Assembly: GCF_003025035.1 (NCBI RefSeq)
Contig: NZ_PYJN01000006.1
Span: 166,233 to 230,232 of the forward strand
From: Rhizobium sp. SEMIA4064
Lineage (GTDB): Bacteria; Pseudomonadota; Alphaproteobacteria; Rhizobiales; Rhizobiaceae
DNA: 64,000 nt
Reading direction: 5' to 3'
Shown here: positions 46,787 to 55,703 of the stretch, piece after piece
Position numbering within the stretch: position 1 is the first letter of the stretch
Layout of the letters: each line of letters starts with the position of its first letter
Translations under genes and position numbers: made by a program
The notes under the pieces: generated by a model
What the model was told of the DNA's origin: nothing
The model's input: only the letters and a program-made list of their open reading frames with translations
The model's database searches: none

Positions 46787-47727
46787 CAACCCTTCATCAT
46801 GCGCAGAATGTGCAGGCCAGCCGATTCGGCGAGGCCTTCCAGATCATAGCCGCCTTCGAGCAGGCTGACGACCCGGTTCTTGGCGCTGCGGTCGGCGATT
46901 TCCAGAATGCGCCCGGTCGCCCAGTCGAAATCCTCGCCGGTGAGATTGAGTTGCGCCAGGGGATCGCGATGATGGGCGTCGAAGCCGGCCGAGATGAGGA
47001 TGATGTCGGGGCGGAAATCATCGAGCGCCGGCAGCACACGCGATTTGAAGGCCTCGCGGAAATGGTCGCCGCCGGTATTGGGCGAAAGCGGCGCGTTGAC
47101 GATGGTGTTATGCGTGCCGCGCTCGTCCTTTTTGCCGGTACCGGGGTAAAGCGGCATTTGGTGCGTGGAGCAGAAGAGCACCGAGGGATCGTCCCAGAAG
47201 ATGTCCTGCGTGCCATTGCCGTGATGCACATCCCAGTCGACGATGGCAACGCGCTCGGCTCCGTGGGCTTTCTGCGCATGGCGGGCGGCGATCGCCACAT
47301 TGTTGAAGAAGCAGAAGCCCATGGCCTTGTTCTTCTCGGCGTGGTGGCCAGGCGGGCGGGCTGCGACGAAGACGTTGTCGGCCGCGCCGGAAAATACATC
47401 ATCGACTGCCGCCATCGCGCCGCCGACGCCATGCATGATCGCCTGCAACGTCTTCGGGCTGGCATAGGTGTCGGCTTCGAGCTGGTTGATCTCGTCCTCG
47501 TCACCCCCGTCGGGGATCGAACGCAGGACAAAGCTCAGGTGCTCTTCCGGATGGGCAAGCAGCACGGCGTCCTCACTGGCGAGCGGCGCCTTGCGCCGGT
47601 CCAGCCTCTCGAAGTTCGGATGCTCCAGCGCGATATTCAGGGACCGCAGCCGGTCCGGCCTCTCCGGATGACCCGGCGGGGTAAGATGTTCCAGAAAAAT
47701 CGGGTGCTCGTAAAGACGTGTGCTCAT
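46786..47727 (-). CDS. Histone-deacetylase/acetylpolyamine amidohydrolase-like protein
   Basis: This 313-residue Zn amidohydrolase shows the class II histone-deacetylase-like pattern: [56 protein letters not shown] core with the His-His pair and the Asp-x-His zinc ligands. [32 protein letters not shown] (second Zn Asp) and [20 protein letters not shown] follow. It may deacetylate small amines such as acetylpolyamines; the substrate is unknown. In rhizobia it commonly precedes xseB and dxs (recalled). Confidence 0.93.
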   Translation of the reverse strand: MSTRLYEHPIFLEHLTPPGHPERPDRLRSLNIALEHPNFERLDRRKAPLASEDAVLLAHPEEHLSFVLRSIPDGGDEDEINQLEADTYASPKTLQAIMHGVGGAMAAVDDVFSGAADNVFVAARPPGHHAEKNKAMGFCFFNNVAIAARHAQKAHGAERVAIVDWDVHHGNGTQDIFWDDPSVLFCSTHQMPLYPGTGKKDERGTHNTIVNAPLSPNTGGDHFREAFKSRVLPALDDFRPDIILISAGFDAHHRDPLAQLNLTGEDFDWATGRILEIADRSAKNRVVSLLEGGYDLEGLAESAGLHILRMMKG

Positions 47728-47894
47728 AAAACCAATCTACAGACGAGATATGACATCTGCTACCGGACATGGGCAGTATCACCATAATGTCAACAATCCA
47801 TCTTAACCACGTTGGGCTACCAACCGTTTACTTCTTGAGGGGCGATGTTAAGCTTTCATTAAGGTGCAAGCCGGGCCGGCCGAGGTTTTGCGTT

Positions 47895-48296
47895 ATGATG
47901 GGTATCGAACGATCTGATGTCATCGAGATGCGAATACCGCCTCGCGATGTCGACAGGCAGGGGCAGATGTTCATCGCCTCCTACATTTCCCAGGCGGAAA
48001 CGGCGTTGTCGAATTTTTGGCGCGCGCGGCCACTTGTAAGCGACGAGCCGGTCTACATCGCCACCAAGGCGTCATGCGCGCTGCACCGGGCGCTACGTTA
48101 TGACGATCTCGCCCGCTTTTCGGTCAGCGTCAACAAGATCGGCGGCAAGTCGATTGGCTTCATGGTTCTGGTCGAAACCGGCAACGAGCTGGCTGCGGAG
48201 GTGGAAATCCTCTGGCTCGCCGTGCGCGGCGAGGAACACGATCCCGTGCCGCTGCCCGAAGATACCCGCGACTGGCTCTATAAGTACCTGGATTGA
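47895..48296 (+). CDS. Acyl-CoA thioesterase-like hotdog protein
   Basis: This ~133-residue protein has a hotdog-fold thioesterase pattern: RIPPRDVDRQGQMFIASYISQAETALSNFWRARPLVS, with the D-x-x-G-x-M-x-x-x-x-Y segment of the 4-hydroxybenzoyl-CoA/YbgC type. Then ASCALHRALRYDDLARFSVSVNKIGGKSIGFMVLV and a terminal AAEVEILWLAVRG follow. Substrate unknown. ATG 47895 or 47898 is chosen; the in-frame stretch upstream (47769) lacks family character. It is convergent with bioY (9 bp apart). Confidence 0.85.
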   Translation: MMGIERSDVIEMRIPPRDVDRQGQMFIASYISQAETALSNFWRARPLVSDEPVYIATKASCALHRALRYDDLARFSVSVNKIGGKSIGFMVLVETGNELAAEVEILWLAVRGEEHDPVPLPEDTRDWLYKYLD

Positions 48297-48305
48297 CCTT
48301 TTGGC

Positions 48306-48869
48306 TCAGCTCCGCTGCGGCAGCAGGGGATAGCCAACCATGACAGCGCGGCCGACGAGGGCGGCGACAACAGCCTTGACGAGATCGCCGGGAACGAAGC
48401 CCATCGACCCTTTGAACGCGTTGGCGAAGCCAAGATTGGCCGCGATCGCGAGCCAGGCAATGCCGAAAGCGTAGAGAACCACGACGCCGCCGATCACCGA
48501 AGCGATGAAGAAGCCGATGCCCTGGGCAAGGGCCGTCTGCTCGCCTTTCACCAGCCGCTCGGAGAGATAACCGGTGACATAGGCGGCGAAGATCCAGCCG
48601 ATGAAAAAGCCGGCCGTCGGGCCGGCAAAGACGGGAAGCCCACCGCGGCCGCCCGATAGCACCGGCAGGCCGATTGCCACCAGCACGACGACGATCAATA
48701 CCGCGACTGCGCCACGCTTCGCGCCGAGCACCACGCCCGCAAGCATCACGCCGAGCGACTGCGCAGTGATCGGGACCGGAATGATGCCGATCGAGATCGG
48801 CGGCAACAGGCCGAGCGCCACGATGATGGCGGCAAAAAGCGCAGAGAGGACGAGGTCGCGGGTGGTCAT
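48306..48869 (-). CDS. bioY: Biotin transporter substrate-binding protein BioY (ECF S-component)
   Basis: This 187-residue S-component has about six transmembrane helices. It begins MTTRDLVLSALFAAIIVALGL and shows PPISIGIIPVPITAQSLGVMLAGVVLGAKRGAVA, FAGPTAGFFIGWIFAAYVTGYL and MGFVPGDLVKAVVAALVGRA, all BioY-like. It binds biotin in the membrane and works with BioM/BioN. ATG 48869 is chosen; the upstream frame to 48950 is unlikely. It ends the bioM-bioN-bioY set. Confidence 0.93.
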   Translation of the reverse strand: MTTRDLVLSALFAAIIVALGLLPPISIGIIPVPITAQSLGVMLAGVVLGAKRGAVAVLIVVVLVAIGLPVLSGGRGGLPVFAGPTAGFFIGWIFAAYVTGYLSERLVKGEQTALAQGIGFFIASVIGGVVVLYAFGIAWLAIAANLGFANAFKGSMGFVPGDLVKAVVAALVGRAVMVGYPLLPQRS

Positions 48870-48897
48870 GACGGCTCCATTCGAAAATAGTGTCTTT

Positions 48898-49500
48898 TCA
48901 ATGCCGCCGAATGCCACGGGCGTCAATCGCAGCCGCAATATTATCGGCATCGCGCAGGGTCAGGATGATCAGCGGCACCAGCGCTGTCGTAAAACGGATT
49001 TTGATCCCGCGCGCCTCATGCGCCTCTCGGATGGCGCGGTAACGGTCGAGAATTTCCGGGACGAAGCGCACGACGAGACCGACCGCAAGCCCAATATCGG
49101 CGGCCTTCAGCAGTCCGGCCTTTTCCAATGGCGCAGCAAGCGCCGTAATCTCGTCGATGAAGGCGGCGATCGACGTCGTCGCCGTCACCACGGCTGCAAA
49201 AAGCATAAGCGCGGTCAGCCGCAACACGGTGACGACAGCGACATGGACGGGATTGAAGATCAGGCTGAACAGCGCCACCACGACAATGGTGAGAATGACC
49301 GGCCTCAGCCGCTTCAATGCTTCGCTCGCCGGTAAACCGGTACTGAAAAAAAGAAGGGCGCCGATGGCGACGGCGAGGCCGAGCAGCGCGAGATTGTCGG
49401 TCAGGAACAAGAGAAGGCCGAGGACAACCAGCGCGCCGAGCTTGAGGCGCGGCGCCATCCGGTGCATCCAAGTGCTGGCGTCGACGTACAGCGTCTGCAT
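48898..49500 (-). CDS. bioN: Energy-coupling factor transmembrane component (EcfT/BioN)
   Basis: This 200-residue integral membrane protein is the T-component that couples the ATPase to BioY. It has several hydrophobic helices (LGALVVLGLLLFLTDNLALLGLAVAIGALLF; LTIVVVALFSLIFNPVHVAV) and an E-A-H-E-A-R-G motif (REAHEARGIKIR), typical of EcfT (A-R-G). A second terminal motif reads AIDARGIRR, so both A-R-G signatures are present. ATG 49500 shares its A with the bioM TGA (TGATG). Confidence 0.92.
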   Translation of the reverse strand: MQTLYVDASTWMHRMAPRLKLGALVVLGLLLFLTDNLALLGLAVAIGALLFFSTGLPASEALKRLRPVILTIVVVALFSLIFNPVHVAVVTVLRLTALMLFAAVVTATTSIAAFIDEITALAAPLEKAGLLKAADIGLAVGLVVRFVPEILDRYRAIREAHEARGIKIRFTTALVPLIILTLRDADNIAAAIDARGIRRH

Positions 49501-50222
49501 CAGGCGGCCAACTCCCTGTAGCGGGCTATGGCCTCGGCCGGTGGCGCGTCGGCGATCAAGCGACCTTGATCGAACAGCAGCACGCGGTCGAAATCCTCTA
49601 CCAGCGGCAGGTCATGGCTGATGACGATGACATGTTCCGGCAGGCCGGCAATGGTTGTCTGCACCAGAGCCCTGTTCTTGAGATCGAGCTGATTGGTCGG
49701 TTCGTCGAGGATGAGAATGTCGGGGCCGGTGACGAGCACCGAACAGAGAGCCGCCATCTGCAGCTCGCCGCCGGAAAGTTCGTGTGCCCGTCGCTCCGCT
49801 AGGTGGCGGACGTTGAAACGATCGAGAATGCCATCCACTGCCGCCTCGATGTCGCTCTTGCCGAGGCCGCGCGCCTTGAGGCCGAAGGCGATATCGTCGC
49901 GGATGATCGGCAGGATGATCTGGTTCTGCGGCGACTGGAAGATATAGCCGACCTTGCCGAGCACGGATTTGGCGTCGGTGACGGTGTCGAGCCCGTTGAC
50001 GGTGACCCGACCGGTCGTCGGCTTGGCAAGCCCGTTGATCAGCCGTGCAAATGTCGTCTTGCCGGAACCGTTGAGCCCGATCACGCCGATGCGCCGCTCG
50101 CTCAGCGTTAGGCTGAGCGGCGAAAGCGCAAGCCGCGCGCCGAAATTCACGCCGGCATTGTCGAAGCGGATATCCAAGCTGCTGGCCCTGTTCCTCTGTG
50201 ATATCGCGGTCCTATAGCCCAT
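49500..50222 (-). CDS. bioM: Energy-coupling factor ATPase (BioM)
   Basis: This ~240-residue ABC ATPase powers the biotin ECF transporter. It shows Walker A GLNGSGKTTFARLINGLA, the Q-loop VGYIFQSPQNQIILP, the signature LSGGELQMAALCSVL, Walker B ILILDEPTNQLDLK and the switch HVIVISHDLPLVEDFDR. ATG 50222 is taken; TTG 50177 (L-D-I-R-F) is another possible start. It is the first gene of a bioM-bioN-bioY operon, with bioN overlapping by one base. No clear BioR palindrome was seen in the 63 bp before it. Confidence 0.93.
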   Translation of the reverse strand: MGYRTAISQRNRASSLDIRFDNAGVNFGARLALSPLSLTLSERRIGVIGLNGSGKTTFARLINGLAKPTTGRVTVNGLDTVTDAKSVLGKVGYIFQSPQNQIILPIIRDDIAFGLKARGLGKSDIEAAVDGILDRFNVRHLAERRAHELSGGELQMAALCSVLVTGPDILILDEPTNQLDLKNRALVQTTIAGLPEHVIVISHDLPLVEDFDRVLLFDQGRLIADAPPAEAIARYRELAA

Positions 50223-50285
50223 CGCGGCGAATTATCAAATCAACGCCCGTTTGAAAGCATGGGAATTTATGCCTATGATCCATGC

Positions 50286-51476
50286 ATGACGAATCTGCTT
50301 TCAAACCGCGACGCTCGCCGCGTCTTCCTCGCCAAGCAGGGACTTTCCAATCCGCCGAACCGTGCCTTGACCAAGGCGGGGCTGTTGCAATTGATCCACG
50401 ATATCGGCTTCGTGCAGGTCGACAGCATCTCGACGGTGGAGCGGGCGCACCATCAGATTCTGTTTTCCCGCAATCAGACCTATCGGCGCGAGCATCTGAC
50501 CGAGCTCTTGGAAAAGGATGGCGCGCTGTTCGAAAACTGGACGCATGATGCCTCCATCCTGCCGAGCGCCTTCTTCGTTTATTGGAAGCACCGGTTTCGC
50601 CGCGAGGAACTGGCGATCGTCGAGCGCTGGCGCAAATGGCGGGGCGAGGGTTTCGAAGCCGCTTTCGACGAGACCTATGAGCGCGTCCTGAAAAACGGCG
50701 CCATCACGGCCCGTGAGATCAAGGATGAAAATCATACATCCGGCGGCTGGTGGAACTGGCATCCGAACAAGACGGCACTCGAATATTTCTGGCGCACCGG
50801 CAAATTCGCGATCGCTGGACGCACCAATTTCCAAAAGGTCTACGATCTGGTCGAGCGCGTATTGCCGGAAAATGTCCATGCGCCCGAAGTCGGCCATGAC
50901 GAATTCGTCGACTGGGCCTGCCGCAGCGCTCTGCAACGCCTGGGATTCGCCACATCAGGCGAAATCGGCGCCTTCTGGGATTTGGTAACGCCACAGGAGG
51001 CAAAGGCCTGGGTCGAGGCGCATCGCGCGGAACTGACGGAAATATTGATCGAGCCCGCCGTGGACGGCAAGCCACGCCCTTCCTTCGCCTTCGTCGATTT
51101 TCCGTCTACGCTCGACAGCTTCCCCGAAGCACCTGCTCGAATGCGCGTGCTCAGCCCCTTCGATCCAACGATACGCGACCGCAACCGCACCGAACGCCTC
51201 TTCGGCTTTTTCTACCGCATCGAGGTCTTCGTGCCGGAGCCGAAGCGTGAATATGGCTATTACGTTTTCCCGCTTCTGGAAGGAGACCGGCTGGTCGGCC
51301 GGATCGATATGAAAGCCGACCGCAAGGCGGGTACGCTGGACGTCAAACGCCTATGGCTGGAGCCCGGTGTCCGGGCATCTGCCGGACGGCTGGAAAAATT
51401 GGAAGCCGAGCTGGATAGGGTGGCGCGATTCGCCGGGGTCGAGAAGGTGGTATTTCTGGAGGGATGGCGAGCTTAG
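50286..51476 (+). CDS. Winged-helix DNA glycosylase (YcaQ/AlkX type, HTH_42)
   Basis: This 396-residue protein belongs to the HTH_42/AlkZ-YcaQ family. Visible are ARRVFLAKQGL at the N-terminus and FVQVDSISTVERAHHQILFSRN, where Q-V-D is the Q-phi-D catalytic motif of YcaQ-type (AlkX) glycosylases rather than the Q-phi-Q of AlkZ. ENWTHDASILP, LLEGDRLVGRIDMKADRK and a final KLEAELDRVARFAGVEKV complete the winged-helix unit. Members excise bulky or crosslinked alkylated bases. ATG 50286 (MTNLLSNRDARRV) is preferred; ATG 50259 is also in frame. Confidence 0.9.
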   Translation: MTNLLSNRDARRVFLAKQGLSNPPNRALTKAGLLQLIHDIGFVQVDSISTVERAHHQILFSRNQTYRREHLTELLEKDGALFENWTHDASILPSAFFVYWKHRFRREELAIVERWRKWRGEGFEAAFDETYERVLKNGAITAREIKDENHTSGGWWNWHPNKTALEYFWRTGKFAIAGRTNFQKVYDLVERVLPENVHAPEVGHDEFVDWACRSALQRLGFATSGEIGAFWDLVTPQEAKAWVEAHRAELTEILIEPAVDGKPRPSFAFVDFPSTLDSFPEAPARMRVLSPFDPTIRDRNRTERLFGFFYRIEVFVPEPKREYGYYVFPLLEGDRLVGRIDMKADRKAGTLDVKRLWLEPGVRASAGRLEKLEAELDRVARFAGVEKVVFLEGWRA

Positions 51477-51477
51477 T

Positions 51478-51594
51478 CACCGCCCCTTGAGGGGGAGGTC
51501 GCGCGGAACGCGCGGGTGGGGGTGCCCCTGAGTGCGGCGAGATATCACCCCACCCCGGAGCTTCGCTCCGACCCTCCCCCTCAAGGGGAGGGTG
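51478..51594. repeat. Palindromic mosaic repeat, family A, second complete copy
   Basis: The left arm (caccgccccttgaggggga then cgcgcggaacgcgcg then ggtgggggtg) and right arm (caccccaccccgg, then agcttcgct, then ctcaaggggagggtg) mirror the copy at 5385-5511. It fills the gap between the YcaQ-type gene and ribBX. No nuclease gene is next to it. Confidence 0.88.
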
Positions 51595-51598
51595 AAAA

Positions 51599-52702
51599 TC
51601 AGCAAATCTCCGTCTGGGTGATTTTGATGCCGAACCCTTCCAGGCCGACATAGTGCCGCTCGCGGCTGGTGAGCAATTTGATCGAGCTGACGCCGAGATC
51701 TTTCAGGATCTGCGCGCCGAGGCCGATTTCCAGCCATTCGCTGTCGCGGGCCTGGGCCTCGGCATGGATCTCGTGGCCGGCCTGGCGGGATTTGCGGCCA
51801 TTTTCGAAATGGCCGACGCCCACGGAACCTTCCCGGAGATAGACGATGATGCCGCGGCCCTCATCGGCGATCTTCTTCATGTAGAAATCGACCGGGCGGC
51901 GCTTGCCGAACAGGTCTTCGGCCACGCTTTCCGGATGCAGGCGCACCGGAATGTCGATGCCGTCACGGATGTCGCCGAAGACGACGGCGAGATGCTGCAT
52001 CGGGTCCCACGGCAGCGAATAGGTATGCGCCCGCGCCTTGCCGAACGGCGTTTCGATATCGAAGCTGTCGCCGAGTTCGATCAGTGTTTCCTTGCGCTGG
52101 CGATAAGCGATGAGGTCGGCGACGGAGATGAGCTTCAGCCCGTTCCGCTCTGCGAATTCCACCACCTGCTGGCCGCGCGTCACCGTGCCGTCGTCATTGA
52201 CGAGCTCGCTGATGACGCCGATTGGTGGCAGGCCGGCGAGCCTGCAGAGGTCGACGGCGGCCTCCGTATGGCCGGAGCGCATCAGCACGCCGCCTTCGCG
52301 GGAGACGAGCGGGAAGATATGGCCGGGACGCACGAAATCGGTCGGGCCGACATTCGGATTGGCGAGATTGCGCACCGTCAGCGTGCGATCGTCGGCGGAA
52401 ATGCCTGTGGTCGTGCCATGCTTGAAGTCGACCGAAACGGTAAATGCGGTGGTATGTGCCGAATCGTTTTCCGCCACCATGGCGTTGAGGTTGAGGCGCT
52501 TCGCCTCCTCGCGCGGCATCGGCGTGCAGACGATGCCCGACGTGTGGCGGACGATGAAGGCCATCTTCTCGGGCGTGCAATGGACGGCGGCGACGATCAG
52601 GTCACCCTCGTTTTCACGGTCGTTATCGTCCATGACAACGACGATCTCGCCGGCCTCGAAGGCTCGGATGGCTTCCACGACGCGCTTCTGGTCATAGGGC
52701 AT
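51599..52702 (-). CDS. ribB: 3,4-dihydroxy-2-butanone 4-phosphate synthase with degenerate GTP cyclohydrolase II domain (RibBX)
   Basis: The N-terminal RibB domain (residues 1-205) makes the 4-carbon riboflavin precursor from ribulose-5-phosphate. It shows VVMDDNDRENEGDLIVAA, HTSGIVCTPMP, FTVSVDFKHGTTTGISADDR, RPGHIFPLVSREGGVLMRSGHTEAAVDL. The C-terminal domain (about 210-367) aligns with GTP cyclohydrolase II but lacks its three zinc cysteines: its only Cys is the last residue, and RLHPESVAEDLFGKRRPVDF takes the place of the zinc loop. This fits the RibBX variant described in Proteobacteria (recalled). A separate GTP cyclohydrolase II must exist elsewhere. It is 10 bp downstream of aroC on the same strand, probably in one operon. 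Confidence 0.93.
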   Translation of the reverse strand: MPYDQKRVVEAIRAFEAGEIVVVMDDNDRENEGDLIVAAVHCTPEKMAFIVRHTSGIVCTPMPREEAKRLNLNAMVAENDSAHTTAFTVSVDFKHGTTTGISADDRTLTVRNLANPNVGPTDFVRPGHIFPLVSREGGVLMRSGHTEAAVDLCRLAGLPPIGVISELVNDDGTVTRGQQVVEFAERNGLKLISVADLIAYRQRKETLIELGDSFDIETPFGKARAHTYSLPWDPMQHLAVVFGDIRDGIDIPVRLHPESVAEDLFGKRRPVDFYMKKIADEGRGIIVYLREGSVGVGHFENGRKSRQAGHEIHAEAQARDSEWLEIGLGAQILKDLGVSSIKLLTSRERHYVGLEGFGIKITQTEIC

Positions 52703-52712
52703 GAAAACGTCC

Positions 52713-53810
52713 TTATTTCAGCCGGCCGGTCTGGCCACGGTCTCTGAGATAATGATCGGCAACGGCGCAGGCCACCATTGCCTCGCCGATCGGCACGGCG
52801 CGGATGCCGACGCAGGGGTCGTGGCGGCCCTTGGTCCGCACATCGACATTGTTGCCATCCGCGTCGATGGACTGGCGTTCCGTCAGGATCGAGGAGGTCG
52901 GCTTGATGGCAAAGCGCGCGACGATGGGCTCGCCGGTGGAAATGCCGCCGAGTATGCCGCCGGCATGGTTGGACAGGAAAATGCGGTTGCCGTCATTGCC
53001 CATGCGCATCGCATCGGCGTTTTCCTCGCCGGTCAGCTCAGCGGAAGCAAAGCCCTCACCGATTTCGACGCCCTTGACGGCGTTGATCGACATCAGCAGC
53101 GAGGCGATATCCTGATCGAGCTTGCCATAGATCGGTGCGCCGAGACCGGCGGGTACACCCTCGGCGACGACTTCGACGACGGCGCCGATCGAAGAGCCGG
53201 CCTTGCGGATGCCGTCGAGATATTCCTCCCAGACCGGTACGATTTCCGGATCCGGGGCGAAGAATGGGTTCTGATCGACCTGTGCCCAATCCCAATTGGC
53301 GCGGTTGATCTTATGCTTGCCGATCTGCACCAGCGCGCCGCGCACGGTGACGCCGGGCACGACGAGACGGGCAATACCCCCTGCAGCGACGCGCGCTGCG
53401 GTCTCGCGGGCAGATGAACGTCCGCCGCCGCGATAGTCGCGGATGCCGTATTTGACATCATAGGTATAATCGGCGTGGCCGGGGCGATAGCGCCGCGCGA
53501 TCTCGCCGTAATCCTTGGAGCGCTGGTCGGTGTTTTCGATCAGCATCGAGATCGGCGTGCCCGTTGAAATCATCGTCTCGCCGTCTTCATCCAGCATCAC
53601 GCCGGACAGCACCTTGACGAGATCGTCTTCGCGCCGCTGCGTCACGAAACGCGACTGACCGGGCTTGCGCTTGTCGAGCCAGACCTGAATGTCCTCGAGC
53701 TTGAAACGCAGCCCTGGAGGGCAGCCATCGACGACGCAGCCGAGCGCCGGCCCATGGCTTTCGCCCCAGGTGGTGACGCGGAAGAGATGACCGAATGTAT
53801 TGTACGACAT
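52713..53810 (-). CDS. aroC: Chorismate synthase
   Basis: AroC performs the last shikimate-pathway step, EPSP to chorismate, with reduced FMN. The 365-residue sequence shows [36 protein letters not shown]-like [54 protein letters not shown] and [21 protein letters not shown], plus [17 protein letters not shown] at the C-terminus. Length is normal. It is the upstream gene of a probable aroC-ribBX operon; note that an aroA copy lies at 2104, far away. Confidence 0.97.
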   Translation of the reverse strand: MSYNTFGHLFRVTTWGESHGPALGCVVDGCPPGLRFKLEDIQVWLDKRKPGQSRFVTQRREDDLVKVLSGVMLDEDGETMISTGTPISMLIENTDQRSKDYGEIARRYRPGHADYTYDVKYGIRDYRGGGRSSARETAARVAAGGIARLVVPGVTVRGALVQIGKHKINRANWDWAQVDQNPFFAPDPEIVPVWEEYLDGIRKAGSSIGAVVEVVAEGVPAGLGAPIYGKLDQDIASLLMSINAVKGVEIGEGFASAELTGEENADAMRMGNDGNRIFLSNHAGGILGGISTGEPIVARFAIKPTSSILTERQSIDADGNNVDVRTKGRHDPCVGIRAVPIGEAMVACAVADHYLRDRGQTGRLK

Positions 53811-54108
53811 GGGAAACGACCGGATTGCTGCGGCCCGGCGGCGGCCGCGCCTTTATCTCTTGGAATTGCGGCACACTCATAGGCCAAAAAGCTGCCGAGG
53901 CAAATCTTTCTTTCCGTTGTGGCCGCGCGGGCTGGAACCTGCCAGCGCCTGTTATGGTAAACGAAGATTAATCCATGCTGTGGATTGTGAAAACACATTC
54001 ATCAATTGGGCGACGAAAGCCATTGTTGCGGGCAACTTCCGCCATATTCAAAGCGTTACTTGTGACCAATCAAATCAGCACCAATAATGAAATCAAAAGG
54101 GTCCTCCG

Positions 54109-54369
54109 ATGCGCTTCTTTGTTGCGACGCTCCTGGCCACGGCAAGCCTCCTCGCCCCCGTCGCCGGCTTTGCCGAAAGCGCCGACGTCGAGGCCACGAT
54201 CAAAAAGGTCGACGAGAAGAATTCCAGCATCACGCTGGACGACGGCAAGAATTATCAGGCGCCCCAGGATTTCGATTTCACTGGTCTGAAGGCAGGCGTG
54301 AAGGTTGTCGTCTTCTATACCGAGGTCGACGGCAAGCGCGTCATCAACGATCTCGATATCGTCAACTGA
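54109..54369 (+). CDS. DUF1344 exported protein
   Basis: This 86-residue protein has a signal peptide (RFFVATLLATASLLAPVAGFA) and a small beta domain: SADVEATIKKVDEKNSSITLDDGKNYQAP, then GLKAGVKVVVFYTEVDGKRVINDLDIV. This matches DUF1344, small periplasmic beta-barrel-like proteins of unknown role common in rhizobia. A 298-bp gap upstream, shared with the divergent aroC, must hold its promoter. Convergent genes do not follow; the next gene starts 180 bp on. Confidence 0.85.
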   Translation: MRFFVATLLATASLLAPVAGFAESADVEATIKKVDEKNSSITLDDGKNYQAPQDFDFTGLKAGVKVVVFYTEVDGKRVINDLDIVN

Positions 54370-54548
54370 TTGTCGATTGCGGGCTTGCCCGCTGCCGAAC
54401 ATTTTCAGGAGTTGCAGGGCCTCAATTCGTCATTTGGCACGACACAAATAAGTTGTGCCCAAATGAGTTGTAGGCTGGCGCCCATCAAGACAGTACCGCG
54501 GTTAGAGTCTATTTTCGCCCTTGCCAAAATGTCCAAGGAGGCGACTTG

Positions 54549-55073
54549 ATGGGACGGGAAGTGAGACGGGTTCCGGCGAACTGGGAGCATCCCCGATATA
54601 CAATCGAAGATGCGCCCGATGAGCCTTGGATCGGCACCATACGCTGTTTGCTCGCGGACTACCCAGGGGCGGTTGCAAGATGGGACGAGCGCGCCGAAAA
54701 ATGGCCGCTTGTCGAAGACCTTCGAAATGGCGGTTGGAAACCTTATGAGGGCGAAAAGAAATCTTTCGCCGACTATGCTGGCCCACGCCCCGATCCGAAA
54801 AACTTCATGCCGGTCTGGCCGGCCAACGAATGCACGCATCTCATGATGTATGAGACGACGACGGAGGGGTCGCCGATCTCCCCTTCCTTCGCCACACCTG
54901 AGAAGTTGGCGCGTTGGCTCACCGACAACGAAGCTTCGGCCTTTGGGGATCGGACAGCGGACTATGAATTCTGGCTGCGCTTGGCGGGAGGGGCGACATC
55001 GGTTGCGGTGATAGCCAACGGGACGCTGACATCGCACGCCATCACCACTGCTGATATCGACGATCCCAAATAG
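54549..55073 (+). CDS. Conserved hypothetical protein of phage/prophage-like family
   Basis: This 174-residue soluble protein begins MGREVRRVPANWEHP, then has W-rich and acidic stretches (ARWDERAEKWP, PKNFMPVWPANE) and ends with CTHLMMYETTTEGSPISPSFATPEKLARWL-type sequence and ASAFGDRTADYEFWLRLA. The opening and the E-G-T/S-P-I-S-P motif recall a hypothetical family frequent in phages and prophages (memory only). AAGGAGG at 54535-54541 stands 7 bp before ATG 54549. No phage gene lies nearby, so it is an isolated remnant or a domesticated gene. Confidence 0.8.
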   Translation: MGREVRRVPANWEHPRYTIEDAPDEPWIGTIRCLLADYPGAVARWDERAEKWPLVEDLRNGGWKPYEGEKKSFADYAGPRPDPKNFMPVWPANECTHLMMYETTTEGSPISPSFATPEKLARWLTDNEASAFGDRTADYEFWLRLAGGATSVAVIANGTLTSHAITTADIDDPK

Positions 55074-55088
55074 GTTCGAACCAAAGAC

Positions 55089-55685
55089 CTATTCCAGCCA
55101 GCCGATAGTCTTCCAGCTCAGATCGACCTTCAGGATGCGGTCCTGCGGGATTTCCGCTTCAGCGGCATCCTCTTTCGAGACATCGGCGATCAGCCGGAAC
55201 ATGGAGCGGATGACGCCGCCATGGGTGACGCAGACGGTCGGCCGATCGACCGAAGTCAGCCAGGAGCCGACGCGCCAGGAGAGGATTTCGTAGCTCTCTG
55301 CATCATCGCCGGGCGGGATGAAATCCCACTTGCCGGCGTTGCGCTCGGCGAGGCGATCGGCCTCGGTCGCCTTCAATTCCTTAAGGGTGAAACCTTCCCA
55401 AGCGCCGAAGGAGACTTCGACCAGCCGCTCGTCGGTGCGATAGTCCTTGGGCGGCAGGCCCATGGCTTCGCGCGCGATCTCCATGGTCTCGCGGGTGCGC
55501 CTGAGCGGGCTTGCGACAAAGTCGAACGGCTGGTTTTCGAAAGCGAGGATTTCAGCAAGCTCGACGCCATTCTGCCGCGCCTGCGCGCGGCCGATAGCGT
55601 TTAGATCGATATCCTTCTGCCCCTGCAGCCGGCGCTCGGCATTCCAGTCCGTCTGACCGTGGCGTATCACATAGAGAGGCGGCAC
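55089..55685 (-). CDS. Histidine phosphatase family protein
   Basis: This 198-residue protein opens with VIRHGQTDWNAERRLQGQKDIDLN, the R-H-G phosphohistidine motif of phosphoglycerate-mutase-like phosphatases. It continues with VASPLRRTRETMEIA and LVEVSFGAWEGFTLKEL, and the second His in VCVTHGGVIRSM. Substrate unknown. It lies 18 bp downstream of fabI on the same strand, so the two are probably cotranscribed. Confidence 0.92.
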   Translation of the reverse strand: MPPLYVIRHGQTDWNAERRLQGQKDIDLNAIGRAQARQNGVELAEILAFENQPFDFVASPLRRTRETMEIAREAMGLPPKDYRTDERLVEVSFGAWEGFTLKELKATEADRLAERNAGKWDFIPPGDDAESYEILSWRVGSWLTSVDRPTVCVTHGGVIRSMFRLIADVSKEDAAEAEIPQDRILKVDLSWKTIGWLE

Positions 55686-55703
55686 GGTCAGGCTTCCTGT
55701 TGA

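Noticed and set aside
50223..50285. Possible BioR operator before bioM
   Set aside because: ttatcaaat has only half of the TTATMKATAA-type palindrome, so no BioR site is supported.
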